A DNA stretch of 41,322 nt, from the NCBI RefSeq assembly GCF_000350225.1, contig NW_005178490.1:1-41322 (forward strand), read 5' to 3'. The notes beneath the pieces are model-generated. The model was not told where the DNA came from. It did not search any database and saw only the letters and a list, made by a program, of their open reading frames with translations. Made by a program: the position numbers and the translations under genes. Numbering within the stretch: the stretch's first letter is position 1; each line of letters starts with the position of its first letter. The DNA is from Chondrus crispus (taxonomy: Eukaryota > Rhodophyta > Florideophyceae > Gigartinales > Gigartinaceae). Below are positions 27,444 to 39,041 of this stretch, piece by piece.

Positions 27444-29894
27444 AGGGATACAGTGGGCTGCAAAGTGTGAGTGAGTGGAGACGGCGGGACTGTAAGGAGA
27501 GGGTCGTGCCAGCAGGGCGTGATGCGCTTACTGGTACTGTATGCTACTGTCAGGACGAGAGGTTGCATCGCTGCATTGCACCGGGCCTCATTCTTGCCCC
27601 TCGTTGAGATCAACGAGAGAGGCGCCCATGCGTTGGCCTCTGTTTCGTTCCGGCGTTCCGGGGCGTGTGAATCGAGGAACGCCGTGGCTCTCCCTTTCCT
27701 GCGCGACCTGCATCATCTAACATTATTCCCTTCTTCACACTTCACACGTTACCCGTACAGAGAGTCTGGCCGTCTGCAGTGCAGCCACATTCAACATGCT
27801 GCAGACTCTGCAACATGTTGGATGTACACTGGCTGCGGACAGTCTGTCTCTATGTCGGCCTGTCAGAGGCTCTGACTCAGAGCCCATCCGAATCGTCCCA
27901 GCATAACCATGTCTCTCTTACACGGTGACACGGTGCGCAAACCTCAACGGTGTGCAGCACGTTGTGCTGTAAAGCGTGTGGTACCAACGGTACTGTACCT
28001 TCGGTACCTTCGGTACCCTTCGATGGATACAACAAGGCAGGCGCAGGATGCGGGGGATGTGAGGACCTGCCCTGGCGACTGCGTGGCGCAACGCATCCAG
28101 CAATTTAGACAAATGGATGCGCGCCTCCATATCATACATTAATTGTTTCACACTGGTCACCCCCACTTGACGTGTCTGTCAGCCACAGTGCAGAGGCTTT
28201 CAGCCGAGAATGTGGTGCGCGCTTCTTGGCGGAGCCGTCATACGCTGAATGGTAATTATGAAATTATGGATGAAAGCAACCAATTAAAATGGTAATTATT
28301 GTGCGACAGGCCGAGCTCAACGTTGTTTTTCGCTCATACTGTACCAAGGGTACTCTACCCACCGATACTGTAATGTACGGTACGGGGAGGGCCGCGTGGG
28401 GCTTCGCAGAAGAGTGTCTTCACAACAAGCGATTTGCCCGATTTCCCTCATACTGTATGACACAATGTACAGTACAAAGTACAACAGTGTGCAACCGACA
28501 TGCTGTACACAACCAGACGAATGCCCCAGTGCGTGTAAAGAAGGGATGGATGATAACTTTACGGACCTCGCAGAAAAAAGGGGGAGGACCGGCGTTCATC
28601 GATTCGCACGCTCCACAACGAAACAGCCCAAGCAAGGGATAGGGATATCCTACTGTAGGTAAAGGAATGCGCAGGCGCATAGGGGATAGGGGATTCGTTT
28701 CCTGCCCGCCAGAAGCGGCGGACGGCCTCATACGCCGGCCGTCTCTGAGACGTGTTGTCTCTGAGACGTGTTGTCTCTTGAGACGATATCCAGTGCAGCG
28801 ACTGGTCGCTGCACTGGATATCATCTCTGCAGCGACCGGTCGCTGCACACCGCCTCTGCCCTCCCCGCCACCTCTGCTCTCCGCTCTCCGCACCACTTCT
28901 CCTCTGCGACGGAGGGGTCGGGTCGGGTGTCTAGAGCCGAATTTGCGATTTCATGCGTAATTTTTTGCGAAAAAAAAGCTCAGATACTGTACCCTTGAGG
29001 TACCCTTGGTACTGTACGATCCAACCCTGACCTCATTCTGTCCAGTACAGTATGACCTCATCCCATCCCTTCCGAACCGTGCACAGTGAGTATGTATGAG
29101 TACAAAAAACTCCCTCTTCCGCTCGTCTGCTGGTCCACGCCATGCCCGCTCGCCTGCGAGTTTCTCCACTCTCACCTCTTGTTTCTCTCGTCCGAGCAAC
29201 GCCGGGCCACGTCCTACGTTCAACAAGAGCTCGCTCGCCCCACGCCCCACTGCGTAATGCCGTTCCCTTGACGCATGCGCCATTTGCTGCTGGCACCAGC
29301 AGCGCCCCGTCTACTTCGCCCTGCCAGTACAATGGCATGAAGCAATCTGCACGCATGTGTCAACGTACAAGCCTTGTAGGTGACATCCAAAGAGTAATCC
29401 CGCAAACGCTCATGCCAAGTACCAGACGTCCAGTGTTCTCAACCAACTCCGTTCTAATTCGCACCACGCCACTCCATGAACAAACTAGACCATGTCCGTA
29501 TCTTTCTACATTTGCTACAGTATGAGCCTGAACAACACCGAGCTGTCGCAAAGAAACGCCGCATTGCCCGAATACCCTCATCACCCGTCCTCTGTTTCTC
29601 TTTTTATTCATGTCCAAAGCAGTCCTTGCTTCCTCTCTCTCTCTATCTCGCTTTCTGCTGACCTGTGCCAAGCGCATTCACGTGCCAATCATATACAAGA
29701 AGCTCCTTTTTGCGACTGCCAGGCAAGGACCAACCCTGCATTCTCACTTTGACGTACAATCGTACCTATCAGTCGTGCGTACATATGTATCAATCGCCCG
29801 GTCTGGCCCTGTGTAAAGCAACCTAAGAGAGCCATTGAACGAAAAGCAGAATGCATGTACGTACACACTTCTTCCTGTATTCGCAGGAGAGCGT
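27444..29894. other. 2.4-kb gene-poor region rich in GTAC and palindromes
   Basis: No gene is supported; the open frames are short and unlike proteins. Repeated short motifs occur: GTACTGTA/TACAGTAC types, GGTACCTTCGGTACC near 28000, 16-bp direct repeats and strong palindromes at 28741-28846, and CTGCTGGCACCAGCAG near 29290. The density of small inverted repeats suggests accumulated MITE debris or unusual replication or slippage behaviour. Confidence 0.4.
28741..28846. repeat. Direct repeats and two strong palindromes
   Basis: GTCTCTGAGACGTGTT occurs at 28741 and 28757 and partly at 28773. An 18-bp-arm palindrome spans 28785-28822 (GATATCCAGTGCAGCGAC and its complement). The perfect 18-bp palindrome GCAGCGACCGGTCGCTGC lies at 28829-28846 and reuses the GCAGCGAC core. 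Confidence 0.75.
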
Positions 29895-30659
29895 CTAGGG
29901 CCTGGGCTGGCGTCCCACCGGGCATATGATTCGCATCAAATCAACGGTAATTTGCAGAATCCTATGCCACTCGGTCACCTTGAGAACTAATTTCGGATCC
30001 TCCGTGAAATCATCGAAGAAGTCGGCACGAGATGGAGAAAAGCCGACAGCAACCGCGCAGACAGTGTTATTGGGCGATCGCGAGCGAAAGTTTGCAGCGA
30101 GGGCAGCCGGGCTCAGCGGGCCACTGAGAGGACCACCGGAAGAGCTGCGTCCGTCGGCTAGAATAATCATCTTGGCGGGCTCGCCTCTGCGTCGGTTCAA
30201 CTGCTGAAAGCAATAACTCACACCTGTACCAATAAACGACCTCCGGGAGCGCATATACCTTACTTTCTCAAGGCTAAGCAAGAAATCTGTGTCATTGCTT
30301 CCATTATTTCTAATAGCGCTGTTGCGAAGTCCATACTGTGTACCAGAGAAACGGACGCTCTCATCAATCCCAGCTAAGAGAGTAACGATGGCCACGAAGT
30401 GAAGTTGGAGCTCAAAATCTGCTACTCCAATTTGTCTACTCCCATCCATGGCGAAGCAAATATTCGTAGTGCATCTATTGCTTCTGCAGACATGTCTGAT
30501 TGCAGCGACAATAGCTTCACGACAACCGGGTGCCGTGCCTATGGCGGCGTTGCAGGCGAAGCGTTCAATCTCTCTCATCAGTTGTTCGTTGGGCTCAGCC
30601 TCAACGTGAACGACAAGGAGCAAAGTGAAGAAAAAAAAGAAAAAAATACCTGCCTTCAT
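29895..30659 (-). CDS. Secreted von Willebrand factor A-domain protein
   Basis: The 254-residue product starts with a clear signal peptide (MKAGI, a run of Phe, LLLVVHVEA). A Cys-containing region (C36, C46, C58, C63, C68) precedes a VWA fold. NICFAMDGSRQ (67-76) stands where the MIDAS DxSxS lies, with the last Ser replaced by Gln. T145 follows in SFIGTG, and KMIILADGRSS (163-173) supplies the later Asp. The protein likely acts outside the cell in adhesion or cell-wall interaction, binding a metal ion if the altered MIDAS still works. The single-exon frame ends at TAG. It has no transmembrane segment after the signal, so it is probably secreted. Neighbours give no functional clue. Confidence 0.75.
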   Translation of the reverse strand: MKAGIFFFFFFTLLLVVHVEAEPNEQLMREIERFACNAAIGTAPGCREAIVAAIRHVCRSNRCTTNICFAMDGSRQIGVADFELQLHFVAIVTLLAGIDESVRFSGTQYGLRNSAIRNNGSNDTDFLLSLEKVRYMRSRRSFIGTGVSYCFQQLNRRRGEPAKMIILADGRSSSGGPLSGPLSPAALAANFRSRSPNNTVCAVAVGFSPSRADFFDDFTEDPKLVLKVTEWHRILQITVDLMRIICPVGRQPRP

Positions 30660-32151
30660 TCTCTCAGCTTGGCGAGTGGTATCTGTGCTCGTTTGTCTGT
30701 TTGTCTGTACGATGTTGGTGTTCGAACGACACTGAGGGTGTTGAGAGGAAGTTGGGCGATAATTGTGTCACAGCTCATATAGAGTTCTGCCGTTGTAGGT
30801 CCTACAGAAATTCGTCTGAGGAAACCCACTGAATGGACGAAGCGACCTCTCTCGTGCCTTAACCTGTCATTAGAATGCAACTAAGGAGTTCTGCCAGTGC
30901 TTTGAGCGCCTGTTGCATTGAGGGAGAGTAATGGGCGTAAGTGTAATGACGAGCATGCCAAGCAGCAACAGTAGGGCAAATAACTGGTCAGGCTTTGATG
31001 AGTTGGGGCACACATCCAGACACTAGAAAGAAGGATGATCTTTACCACTAAAAAGTGCAGAAAGACACGGTCTCGATTATGCCGCTGCGTGGTAACTTCA
31101 TATTCTTTAAGAGTTGGTTGCTGTTCATAGCGAGTTCAACGCCACTGTTTGCCGTTACTCTCGGCTACACGTCTTTAGCTCCCCACCTTCGTTGCCTTCG
31201 ATAGGTCTAATTCCTCCATATCTGCACGGGAAATGGGAAAGAAACCTCTCTAATCTTCCCCATACCCTGTAATAATACGTAATACTGTAGTTCGTCGAAA
31301 GACTCACATCGGCTCGAGGCTATGATATTGGCCCAAGGCAAGCCGTGGCTGATATCATATCACAAGAGCGAGTTCTGTATGTGGCCCGACCGCTACTTTG
31401 AAAAACTCTCGTGTCTGTGGAAAATGCCATTATTGAGTAATTCGAGGGAAAACTCCCGACGCCCGGCAAATCGTTTATTGTACGGGAGTTGGCGAACAAC
31501 TCGAATAGTGCGGTATGTGTCTTCCCTTGTCTAACTTCACACGACGCCAGTTACTCAACGCCATCGGGAGGACTTCTATACGTACTACAGAGAGGGAAAC
31601 TATTCGAGTATCTTGCTCACACAGCGCGTGAAAACCCCGCGTCAATTAAAATCGTTGTTGCCGTTTGGCAATCACTTCCCACTGTTTTCACACTGCCATT
31701 TTCCCCAAAAATAGAAAAAGAGACTCCTTTTATACGTCACAGAACTTTTATACGTCACAGTACACAAGGGTATTGGACGATAGTCGCCGAAGCATGTACT
31801 GATAAGACAGGCATTATAATGACTTGGTTTCTAATAAATAATACACTGCTTCATCTTGAGTTCATTTTAGCCAGTAGTCATATTTTAATTCGTGATGCTC
31901 ATGCAGTTATCTTTTTCCGTGCATCTGCAATCATGTCATCGGATGCAAGTAGATCAATAGAGAGTTTTTGAAAACACAAAATCGCTAAATTGTGGTGGCT
32001 ATCCGACCAACAATTCTTTGTCACATTTTAGCGAGTTTTACGCCCACGGAGAGTTTTTGAACCATTGCAAAGTCGTGACTAACTGAACCCCTTCCAACCT
32101 TGTACTGAGTGCTACAGCCCTCTCCCCATATCTTCGTCGCCCAAACCAACC
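30660..32151. other. Intergenic region, no supported gene
   Basis: The open frame at 31489-31971 (160 codons) has no recognisable domain; a 16-base direct repeat (ACTTTTATACGTCACA type, about 31728-31760) lies within it. An inverted pair AACTCGAATAGT/ACTATTCGAGT lies at about 31499 and 31600. Nothing here can be given a function. Confidence 0.4.
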
Positions 32152-32531
32152 ATGCGTCAAAAATCGTACAACAAACGAGCTGTTGAAGCCAAAATACGCT
32201 CGACGACAAGACGCCTTCGCCTGTCCATGGTGACATGTCGCACACGCTCCATCCCCTTTTATTTTTCCCGCAAGCGCCGACTACTGCGTATATATCTAAC
32301 CAAACTCATACGGCGGACGATCGCTGTAAGTTGTATTTCGTTCAACTTTAACATTTATTCTGACCTCCGCTGTCACCAGGACTTCCGCTTTAAGGGCCAC
32401 AGCCACTATGGCTTTCAGAAGACCGATGTCGAGATGTGCAGTAAACCTGAACCGCTATGTGCCCTGCCCGTTGCCGATGGGAAGGGCGCTCCGGTGGGGG
32501 TCACATGTGGCGGAGGAGGGCGGAGCGGGTG
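32152..32531 (+). CDS. Hypothetical small basic protein, possibly spliced
   Basis: An open frame of 126 codons starts MRQKSYNKRAVEAKIRSTTR. A good GTAAGT donor follows CGGACGATCGCT at about 32320, and a pyrimidine-rich acceptor (GTCACCAG) ends near 32380, which would remove about 50-55 nt. The N-terminal half is strongly basic. I recognise no domain, and the tail is low-complexity Gly. It could be a real short gene or chance. Confidence 0.25.
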
Positions 32532-32883
32532 AGGACCATGATGGTGATGGGGATGGGAATACGGGTGAGGAAGGGATGAAGTGAGGTGATGATGGGGGGT
32601 GGTGGGTGCGGGTTTGTTCCGAGTTGTATTTGAATGGGGAGAGAGGCCTAGTCGGTGAAAGTTGTTGTGGGGAAGGTGTGGACGGCAACGTTGCCATTTG
32701 AAGGGGAAGGGAGGCAACGCCCGTACTACGGATAGTGTTCTGTAAAAAGACGGGCAGGCGGGTGAGGCTTTCCTCTGTACGCATGATGGGTCACGCGGCT
32801 CAATGGGTTAGCTAGATGAGGGGAATCTTTTTATCAATGCGAGTCGGGTGCGCTTACAGAAACAGTAGCGGATATGAAGCTAA

Positions 32884-35319
32884 TTAAACTTCTAATGGGT
32901 ATGAGAAGTCCGCCTCATGGGTCGGTAAACGAGAAAAGATCGCTGCAGAAACACTGGACCATATCGCAAAGCTGATGCGTTGGTGAATTCTAGATTTGGC
33001 TGTAGCAGTCGTGCATGAGTGGCGAAGAGCCATTAATCTCGCATGGGTGTCAATTATTTGTAGAGTACACTGCGACGACGCGCCGAGTGTGTCAAAAGCC
33101 AGCGGCTGAAAGTGCCAGTCGAGCACAGGAGCTGAGAAGTTGTCGGGGATGAGTAGGGCGTCGCGGATTGTTCGGTCTAGGGCCTTTCGCTTGCGGAGAG
33201 CAGCGGCATCGGCGGCTCCTCCACGGTGGCGTGCAGCCTGATTCATTGTGCCCCGGCGAAAGGGGCTGCACAATGTGACATCATACGCAGTGGGTTTGTC
33301 GGGCGGGCAGCCAGGGGCCTTCGGCGCGGGCTGTACGAGGATGCCTGCAGGCCGGGCTGCTGTGTTGGGAATGAGAAATGGGACTTCGATTGAGGAGGCT
33401 AGGCCTGCGGCGCGAAACACTTGTCGTGCAAAGACGTTTCGTACTGTATTATGACGATGTATAGTACCAAATCCATGTGAACATATGGTGGCGTGATCTC
33501 CTCGGGCATCCATCTGTCGGGAGCAGTGGGCACAGCGTAGTGGTGAGATTGAGTCATGTGTAACTGGTGCATCTAAGTGACGACGTAGCATTATAGACCG
33601 CGTAGAGTTGTGGACGCGGGATACAGCGGCCAGATGAGCAGTTAAAAAACTTGTTGGCCCGGGTGCGAGTAAAGAATGGTACCTGTCACGTTTTCTAATT
33701 GTTGCAGCGCTATGAGCTGACGGGTTCGGAGACGAATCCCACAGGTGTGTCTGCCAGTATGCAGAAACTGCGGCTTTTTGCTGCGCCTGAATTAAAAATT
33801 TGTGAATTCGTTCATGTCGCGTCAATAGAGCCGATGGCTCCAAACATCCAAGGTCTGATTCCGCCAGTGACGAACAGGGCGTTCGTAGGGAAGATGGCAG
33901 GTTGCGCCGTACGACGCGCAGGTATGGCCTTGCAAATGACTGATATTGCATCACTGACGGGAATTGTGGTCCTTGGATGCGAGCCGGGGCACAGTCGATC
34001 AGACTCGCCCAGTGGGATGCGTGTAACGTAGAAGCTAAAGAAGGAAGACCGTGGCCTCCGTGTATAAAACGCAATCGGATTTGAGCAGTGGTGCTCGGCG
34101 AAAGCGGCACGTTATTGAAACGAGCGTACATATCAAGTTGGTCTTTGTCAACTTGTTGCGCAAAAGGCAAGGAGAACTCAGGTGGCACGAGGCCAAACAG
34201 GTGTTGCATGCGGCATGCGGATCCGGACACGCGGTGGAGGTGAAATCGAGTTCGGGCCACTGGTATACAGTGTAAGTGTGATAAGGCGGTGTTGCATTTT
34301 TTGAGCTTTGCTTTGAGATACTGTGCCATGTACAGCTCGGTCCCGATAGGGGCGCCGAGAAGGTCCACTCCTCCTTCTTCGATGACGTGTAAAGAGTCGA
34401 CAGCAGTGAGGGCTTGAAGGTTGTCGCTGCGCTGTTTTGGCCAAAAGACTCTGGTCTTCACGGGATTTAGGTAGAATCGGTATTTAGGCCCTTCTTTCTT
34501 GATGATCTCCAGCGGTTTCACCACTTCGTCATTTCTGCCGATGATCGTCCCATCATCCGCATACCACCTGTTAATCAGGACATCGCATGATTGCGAAATA
34601 AGGCGGGTCAAGGGCCACAGCGCTAAGGAAAACAGCAGCATACTAGCGGGATCCCCCTGCTGTGTTCCTTCGCGGCTGCGAAGCATGGTGGGCGCCGAGG
34701 ATGGCACAATAAGGGGAGGAGGTACTCTAACATATATCATATCCAAGTAACGAGACAGTGATGGTGTGCGGGTAGGGAGAGCTTCCAGAACTGCTTGACG
34801 GGAGGTATTATTAAAGGCGTTGGCGGCATCAATCGAAATCATAACATAGTGGGGGTCGTGTCCGTATTTTTGGATAAGGGAGCGAGCGTCATGAACGATC
34901 GCATCAATCCCATTTGGAATTCCATTCGCCATCTGCTCTGGCGCCAAGTACTCGCGTGTCTCCTGGATGGCGGCTGGGAGAAGGGCTTTGGTGACGAGCC
35001 GTCGGAGGATTTGGCCTATGGCGATAGGCCTGGTTTTTCTGGGCTGCGGTTGAAGCGGCAGCAGCTTGGCGGCATTGGCAAGCGGAATTGTTCGAAGGGG
35101 AAGCGAACCTCGAGCAAGGCGATTGACGAGGTTCGTGAGCGCGGACAATCCCGTTACGCCTGCTTCAGGACTGATAGATGTAGTCGCGATCAGGTGAAGG
35201 AGTTTGGGTGACATGCGGTCCGGACCCGCGGCGGAGTTCGGGTTGAGGCGACGGACCGCATGTAATACCTCATTCTCACTGACCTCGGGTGGTCTGGGGT
35301 GCGCTGAGGGGGAGGGGCT
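32884..35319 (-). pseudogene. Non-LTR retrotransposon reverse transcriptase and nuclease region
   Basis: The frame is open from 35319 (just after a TAA at 35320-35322) to 32884. An ATG at 35214 lies inside the conserved domain, so it is not a true start. From that Met: RPIAIGQILRRLVTKAL (62-78), DAANAFN (129-135), REGTQQGDPAS (181-191), RWYADDGTIIG (216-226; the YADD catalytic pair). A CxxC...H...C zinc motif with RHN (CAHCSRQMDARGDH...HRHN) and a restriction-like nuclease region (RPAGILV...AYDVTL) complete the C-terminus. In related elements the nuclease usually shows RPAD; here the Asp is Gly, so cleavage may be lost. The polyprotein's front half lies at 35955-37986, split off by a 617-bp insertion. 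Confidence 0.85.
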
Positions 35320-35337
35320 TTACGGGTATGCGGGGTG

Positions 35338-35954
35338 TGGTATAAACCCGTGCCACTGTAGTACCCTTTTCGCGCTACTCGTGTACACGTGTATCTAGAT
35401 AGCTCAAGTACCCCGACGTACAGTACCAAGCCCATTTACACCAGCGTTGCTCGCTTTCGACACGCGCACACGTGGACCTACTACCGCGCTTGTACACGTG
35501 TGTATTATGACGCGACCTCGTGAGCTCTAGCCGTTACATCTCGACCGCGATCTAGTACAGTATATAGTGTCGTTGGCGCTTGCGCCGGGTGGGTTTGGGG
35601 ACAAGCAACCAAGGACCAAGGACGCGACTCTCGTTCTCGGTTTTGCGCGGAACACTCGACTAACTTCTTCTCGTTCACGCTCTCTCGTTCTCATCGCTCG
35701 CGCCCTAGGACTCTCGTGGCCACGTCGCGTGTTGCCTCCCCGCTCGCGCGCACGGTTCGCTGGCCGTGTGTTAGCCCCACTGGGTCGAGAGCACCGCGTC
35801 GTTCGCTTCTAGTCTCCGTGGTTCGCGAGCACACCCGGGTTCTACAGTCGCCCGAAAGCCTCTACCACTTCCCCCTAGCTACCTAGTACACGACCCCACG
35901 AACGACCCTTGTTTTAGCACGTGACCACGTTTCGCGTTCTACTACATGGGGGAA
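35338..35954. mobile_element. 617-bp insertion in the non-LTR element (possible solo LTR)
   Basis: GGGGTG at 35332-35337 is repeated at 35955-35960, flanking the insertion as a 6-bp duplication. Removing it joins LRQLHP to a sequence reading AYP before the reverse transcriptase, matching the usual LHP block of such elements. Near the ends, TGTAGTA (35357) and TACTACA (35940-35946) are inverted, as LTR ends are. No open frame with meaning is present. GTACACGTG occurs twice inside. A solo LTR is a good explanation, though the duplication lies outside TGTAGTA, which leaves the exact ends open. Confidence 0.65.
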
Positions 35955-37986
35955 GGGGTGCAGTTGGCGGAGCTTGTGAATTGTAGTAGGGTCATTGGGG
36001 TCTGCGATGGGCGGATTTGTGAAGGTGCGCATGGCCTGTCCATATCGAGCTTGGGCGGCGAGTCTCATAGCTCGTGCGGCCTGGGCTGATGATGAAATCG
36101 CAGAAGAACGTCGCTTGAAATGCGTATCTTGCCACTCCTTCCTGGCTCGATGCGCTCGCATGGCTTCTTGCCACAACGCCCTCCATTGCGTGCCTGTGCA
36201 CGCCCTCCGAATGCGGAGGCAGAGGGCATGCATTTGCCCAAGTGATGAGTGCCATCCTGGCTCTCCTCGAAAGAATTTTCGGAGCACTGCGGTTGGAAAC
36301 ATGTGAAACCGCATAAATGCCTCGTGGGTAGTTTCAGGAGTCTGGGCGTCTGTCGCCACGCCGGTAAGGCGTATGAATAGAAGGACTGTGCTATGTATGC
36401 ACGGGCCCGGGATGGAGGAGAAAGGATCAGAGGGACGGATGGGGGAGCAGAGGAGCTCCTGGACGGACGGGAGTGGGGAAGGGGGTGCTTCAAGGGGTGT
36501 CTCGGGGAGGTAGAAGGAAGAACCGGAGGCCTGAGTCGAGAGGGGCGCGATTGTAGGGTTGGCGCCTTGGTTGTGGTGGGGTTCATTTGGAGTCATGCTT
36601 TCCTGATTGCAGCCTTGCCCTTGTCCGGGGAGGCTGAGGTGAGCGTGGTGAGGCAAAATATGGCGCTGGAGGAGAGCGCGTGTGACATGTCATGGTCGCC
36701 ATGCGCAGAGTCAGAGTTGCCGCAAGAGCGGTGAGGTGGGGTGAGCTCAGCGGAGAAAGATAGTGGGCGCTTGCGTAAGATATTTGGGGGTGATAACGAA
36801 ACAGAAGTGGCTATTGGTGTCTGGGAGGCTGGGGGACTGTGGAGGGTGTCTGCGGGCGCGGGAGGAGGACTCGTTTCAGGGGAGGAAACTGACGCGTTGG
36901 TTTGGGCAGAGGGGGGTGAGACCGGGGGACGATTGGCAGTTGCAGTAGGGGAAGGAGGTGCCATGGCGGCATCGCCCACCGTCGCTACAGGAGCCGAGGA
37001 AGTGGTTGGGTCCCGAAGTGGCAGGCGGGCAGGCAGGGGGGAAGGCATCATAAGGAGATGGGGGGAGTGTAGGGAGGTCGGACGGGGCGAGAGGGGCGGA
37101 GGAGGAGTCGGGAGTTGGACTGGGGGGCTGGGAGAAGGGGCTGGAAGCGCAGGAGACAGATCAACGACGGCGGGAGGGACAGCGGCAGCAAAGGTGGGGA
37201 CGTCAGGAGCCGCGACCGTACTATGCAGAGCAGGAGGCTTAGCGGTAGAATGGGAGAGCACCATGGGTGGAGCGGTACGCAGCGTGGGGTCGGTGGCCCT
37301 GGCAGGCGCAACGGCGAAGACTTGAGGGGCGCCCGGAGCGGCTGCGGGGACAGTAGACAGCGGAGGAGCGGGGCGAGCGGCGAGAGCAGGGGGACCTGGT
37401 GGATTGGCGGGGGGAGGGCGGGGGGCGATCGCATGGGCGTGAGCCTGTAGCGTGACGGCCAGCGCTTGACGGACGGGTAGGGGGCGGAGGTAGCAGTACG
37501 GCGGTTGAGGAGGCGAAGGGCCTCGCGACGTAGGCAGCAGACAACTACGGCTGCAGCGAAAGAGTGGAGGGCGGAAGCGGTAGGAGGGAGGGTTGCAGTG
37601 TGGACGGAGAGGTCTTCATAGATGAGACGGAGGTGTGCGAGGACTTGGACGAAGAGAGAGGTGTGAGTTGCGAAGAAGTAAATGTAGGTCCAGCGACCTA
37701 CACTGGGGACAATGACGTGGGGAGGGAGAACGGCGCCCGAGAGGTGGGCGCCTCGGCGTAACGCAGACTGGGCAGCCGCAAAGGAAACGAAGGCGGCGAG
37801 GTTGCCATCCGGGGCGAGGCCGTATGCGGTGACGGCGAGGGGCGGGGCCCTAGTAAACCAAACGCAGTGCCACCGCAGTACGTACCGTGCAGTGCATCCG
37901 TAGGATACCCGTAGTACGTGTGGGGTGCAGCAATGGCACTGTGCTCCCCACACGTGGAATCCGTATTGATACTGGGAGTGACCCAC
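35955..37986 (-). pseudogene. 5' half of the non-LTR element polyprotein (ORF1/N-terminal region)
   Basis: Three minus-strand frames follow each other: 37048-37986 (start MGHSQYQYGF, region LAAFVSFAAAQSALRRGAH), 36593-37264 (Pro/Ala/Ser-rich, starts MVLSHSTAKPP), and 35961-36656 (ends RAMRLAAQARYGQAMRTFTN ... TTIHKLRQLHP, which precedes the RT domain in related elements). Frame changes occur near 37.3 and 36.6 kb. I read them as one ORF1-like plus pre-RT protein broken by two frameshifts. The 36656 start is a TTG, so it is not a separate gene. The element's 5' end is probably near 38.0 kb. Confidence 0.6.
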
Positions 37987-38397
37987 AGTGGCATTACGAC
38001 CCTACTGCGTACATACTACGGTGCACTGCGGGTGCACTGCAAATGAGCCCCCTAGAGGAGCTTCTTTTAACAGATGAAATACCTCATACATCGCCTATAT
38101 CAGAGGCCATCTGATGGCGCCGTATGGGAATCGTACACAAGCCAAGTGTTTGCTTTCTACTCGCATGCACTTACACTCCACGTTGAGCAATTGTCGACTT
38201 AAGATTCGTATATCTATTCACACGTGTACTCCTTTCAAGCATTTTCACCATTCATCTCATCTACCTCCCCACCACCACCTTGCACCGATCCATTTCATAG
38301 TGCGACCAGCCGCCAGCCGACCACGTCTTAATTTTCTCCACCTCTCCGCCCCGTTCCGTCGGTCTCGCATTCTTGACTAACCCCGCCGCAAAACACC
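37987..38397. promoter_or_regulatory. Promoter region of the 38.4-kb gene
   Basis: Contains CACGTGTAC at 38221-38229, 177 bp before the ATG, then a pyrimidine-rich stretch (38330-38370). No gene is seen in the segment; the part near 38,000 has many short GTAC and GTGCACTGC repeats at the element border. Confidence 0.45.
38221..38229 (+). promoter_or_regulatory. CACGTGTAC box upstream of the 38.4-kb gene
   Basis: Same orientation and nearly the same distance (177 bp) to the ATG as the boxes before mS35 (193 bp) and MAP2K (167 bp). Confidence 0.5.
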
Positions 38398-39021
38398 ATG
38401 GGGGCCGAAAAGCGGCCCGTCCGCTCGTCCAAGGTCCGCGCCATGGCACGCGTAAGCATGCAGAAACAGTCAGACGAGGAGGAGCTCGAGCACCAGCTTC
38501 AACTCGGCAATCGCTAGCGCAGTCGTCGACACTCCTCACCCTCGCATGAAAGGGTTTTTACTACAAATAGCGATATCGATGGCCACTCGCCGCACCGCCG
38601 CCACCACTACGATGACGATGATCCGGATGACGATCACCATGACCCTAAGTCATTTGTCCAATATACCACCCTCAGATGCGGGTCCCAGATGAACAGCAAG
38701 GTCGTTGCTGATGTAGTGGAATCTGAGGGGGCGAAGACTTCAGAAGGGTCGCAAAAACGTCGAGCGGAAGACGAAGGAGACGAGGTGGCAGTGGACGAGG
38801 TTGTAGTTGCGAGCCGTTCGGAGGTTATGGCGCTCGGTAAACTTGTCCTGGATGTCTCGTCCGGAGTGACTGTAGACGGTTTGGAGAGCTTAATCGTGAG
38901 ATGCTCCAAGGTGTTGCGTGAAAACAGACGGAGCATGAACCGTGATGAAGATGTGAAACATCTGATGCGGACGGCGACGGACGCACACGAAGACCATCGT
39001 TTTGACCTCACACCTCACTGA
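38398..39021 (+). CDS. Unknown acidic/His-rich protein, likely two exons
   Basis: ATG at 38398 opens a frame of 207 codons broken only by TAG at 38515-38517. A GTAAGC donor at 38452 and the TAG itself as acceptor give a 66-nt phase-0 intron that removes the stop, leaving 185 residues. That size fits the other introns here. The product starts MGAEKRPVRSSKVRAMAR, then has a His/Asp-rich low-complexity segment (HHYDDDDPDDDHHD) and a charged helical C-terminus (VMALGKLVLDVSS...LESLIVRCSKVLREN). I do not recognise it. The promoter box upstream argues for a host gene. The alternative is a decayed gene with one nonsense codon. Confidence 0.45.
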
Positions 39022-39041
39022 ATTTCGAGAAGTACCAGTCA

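Noticed and set aside
31489..31971. 160-codon hypothetical protein
   Set aside because: No motif, no promoter signs and an internal direct repeat; a chance frame is as likely.
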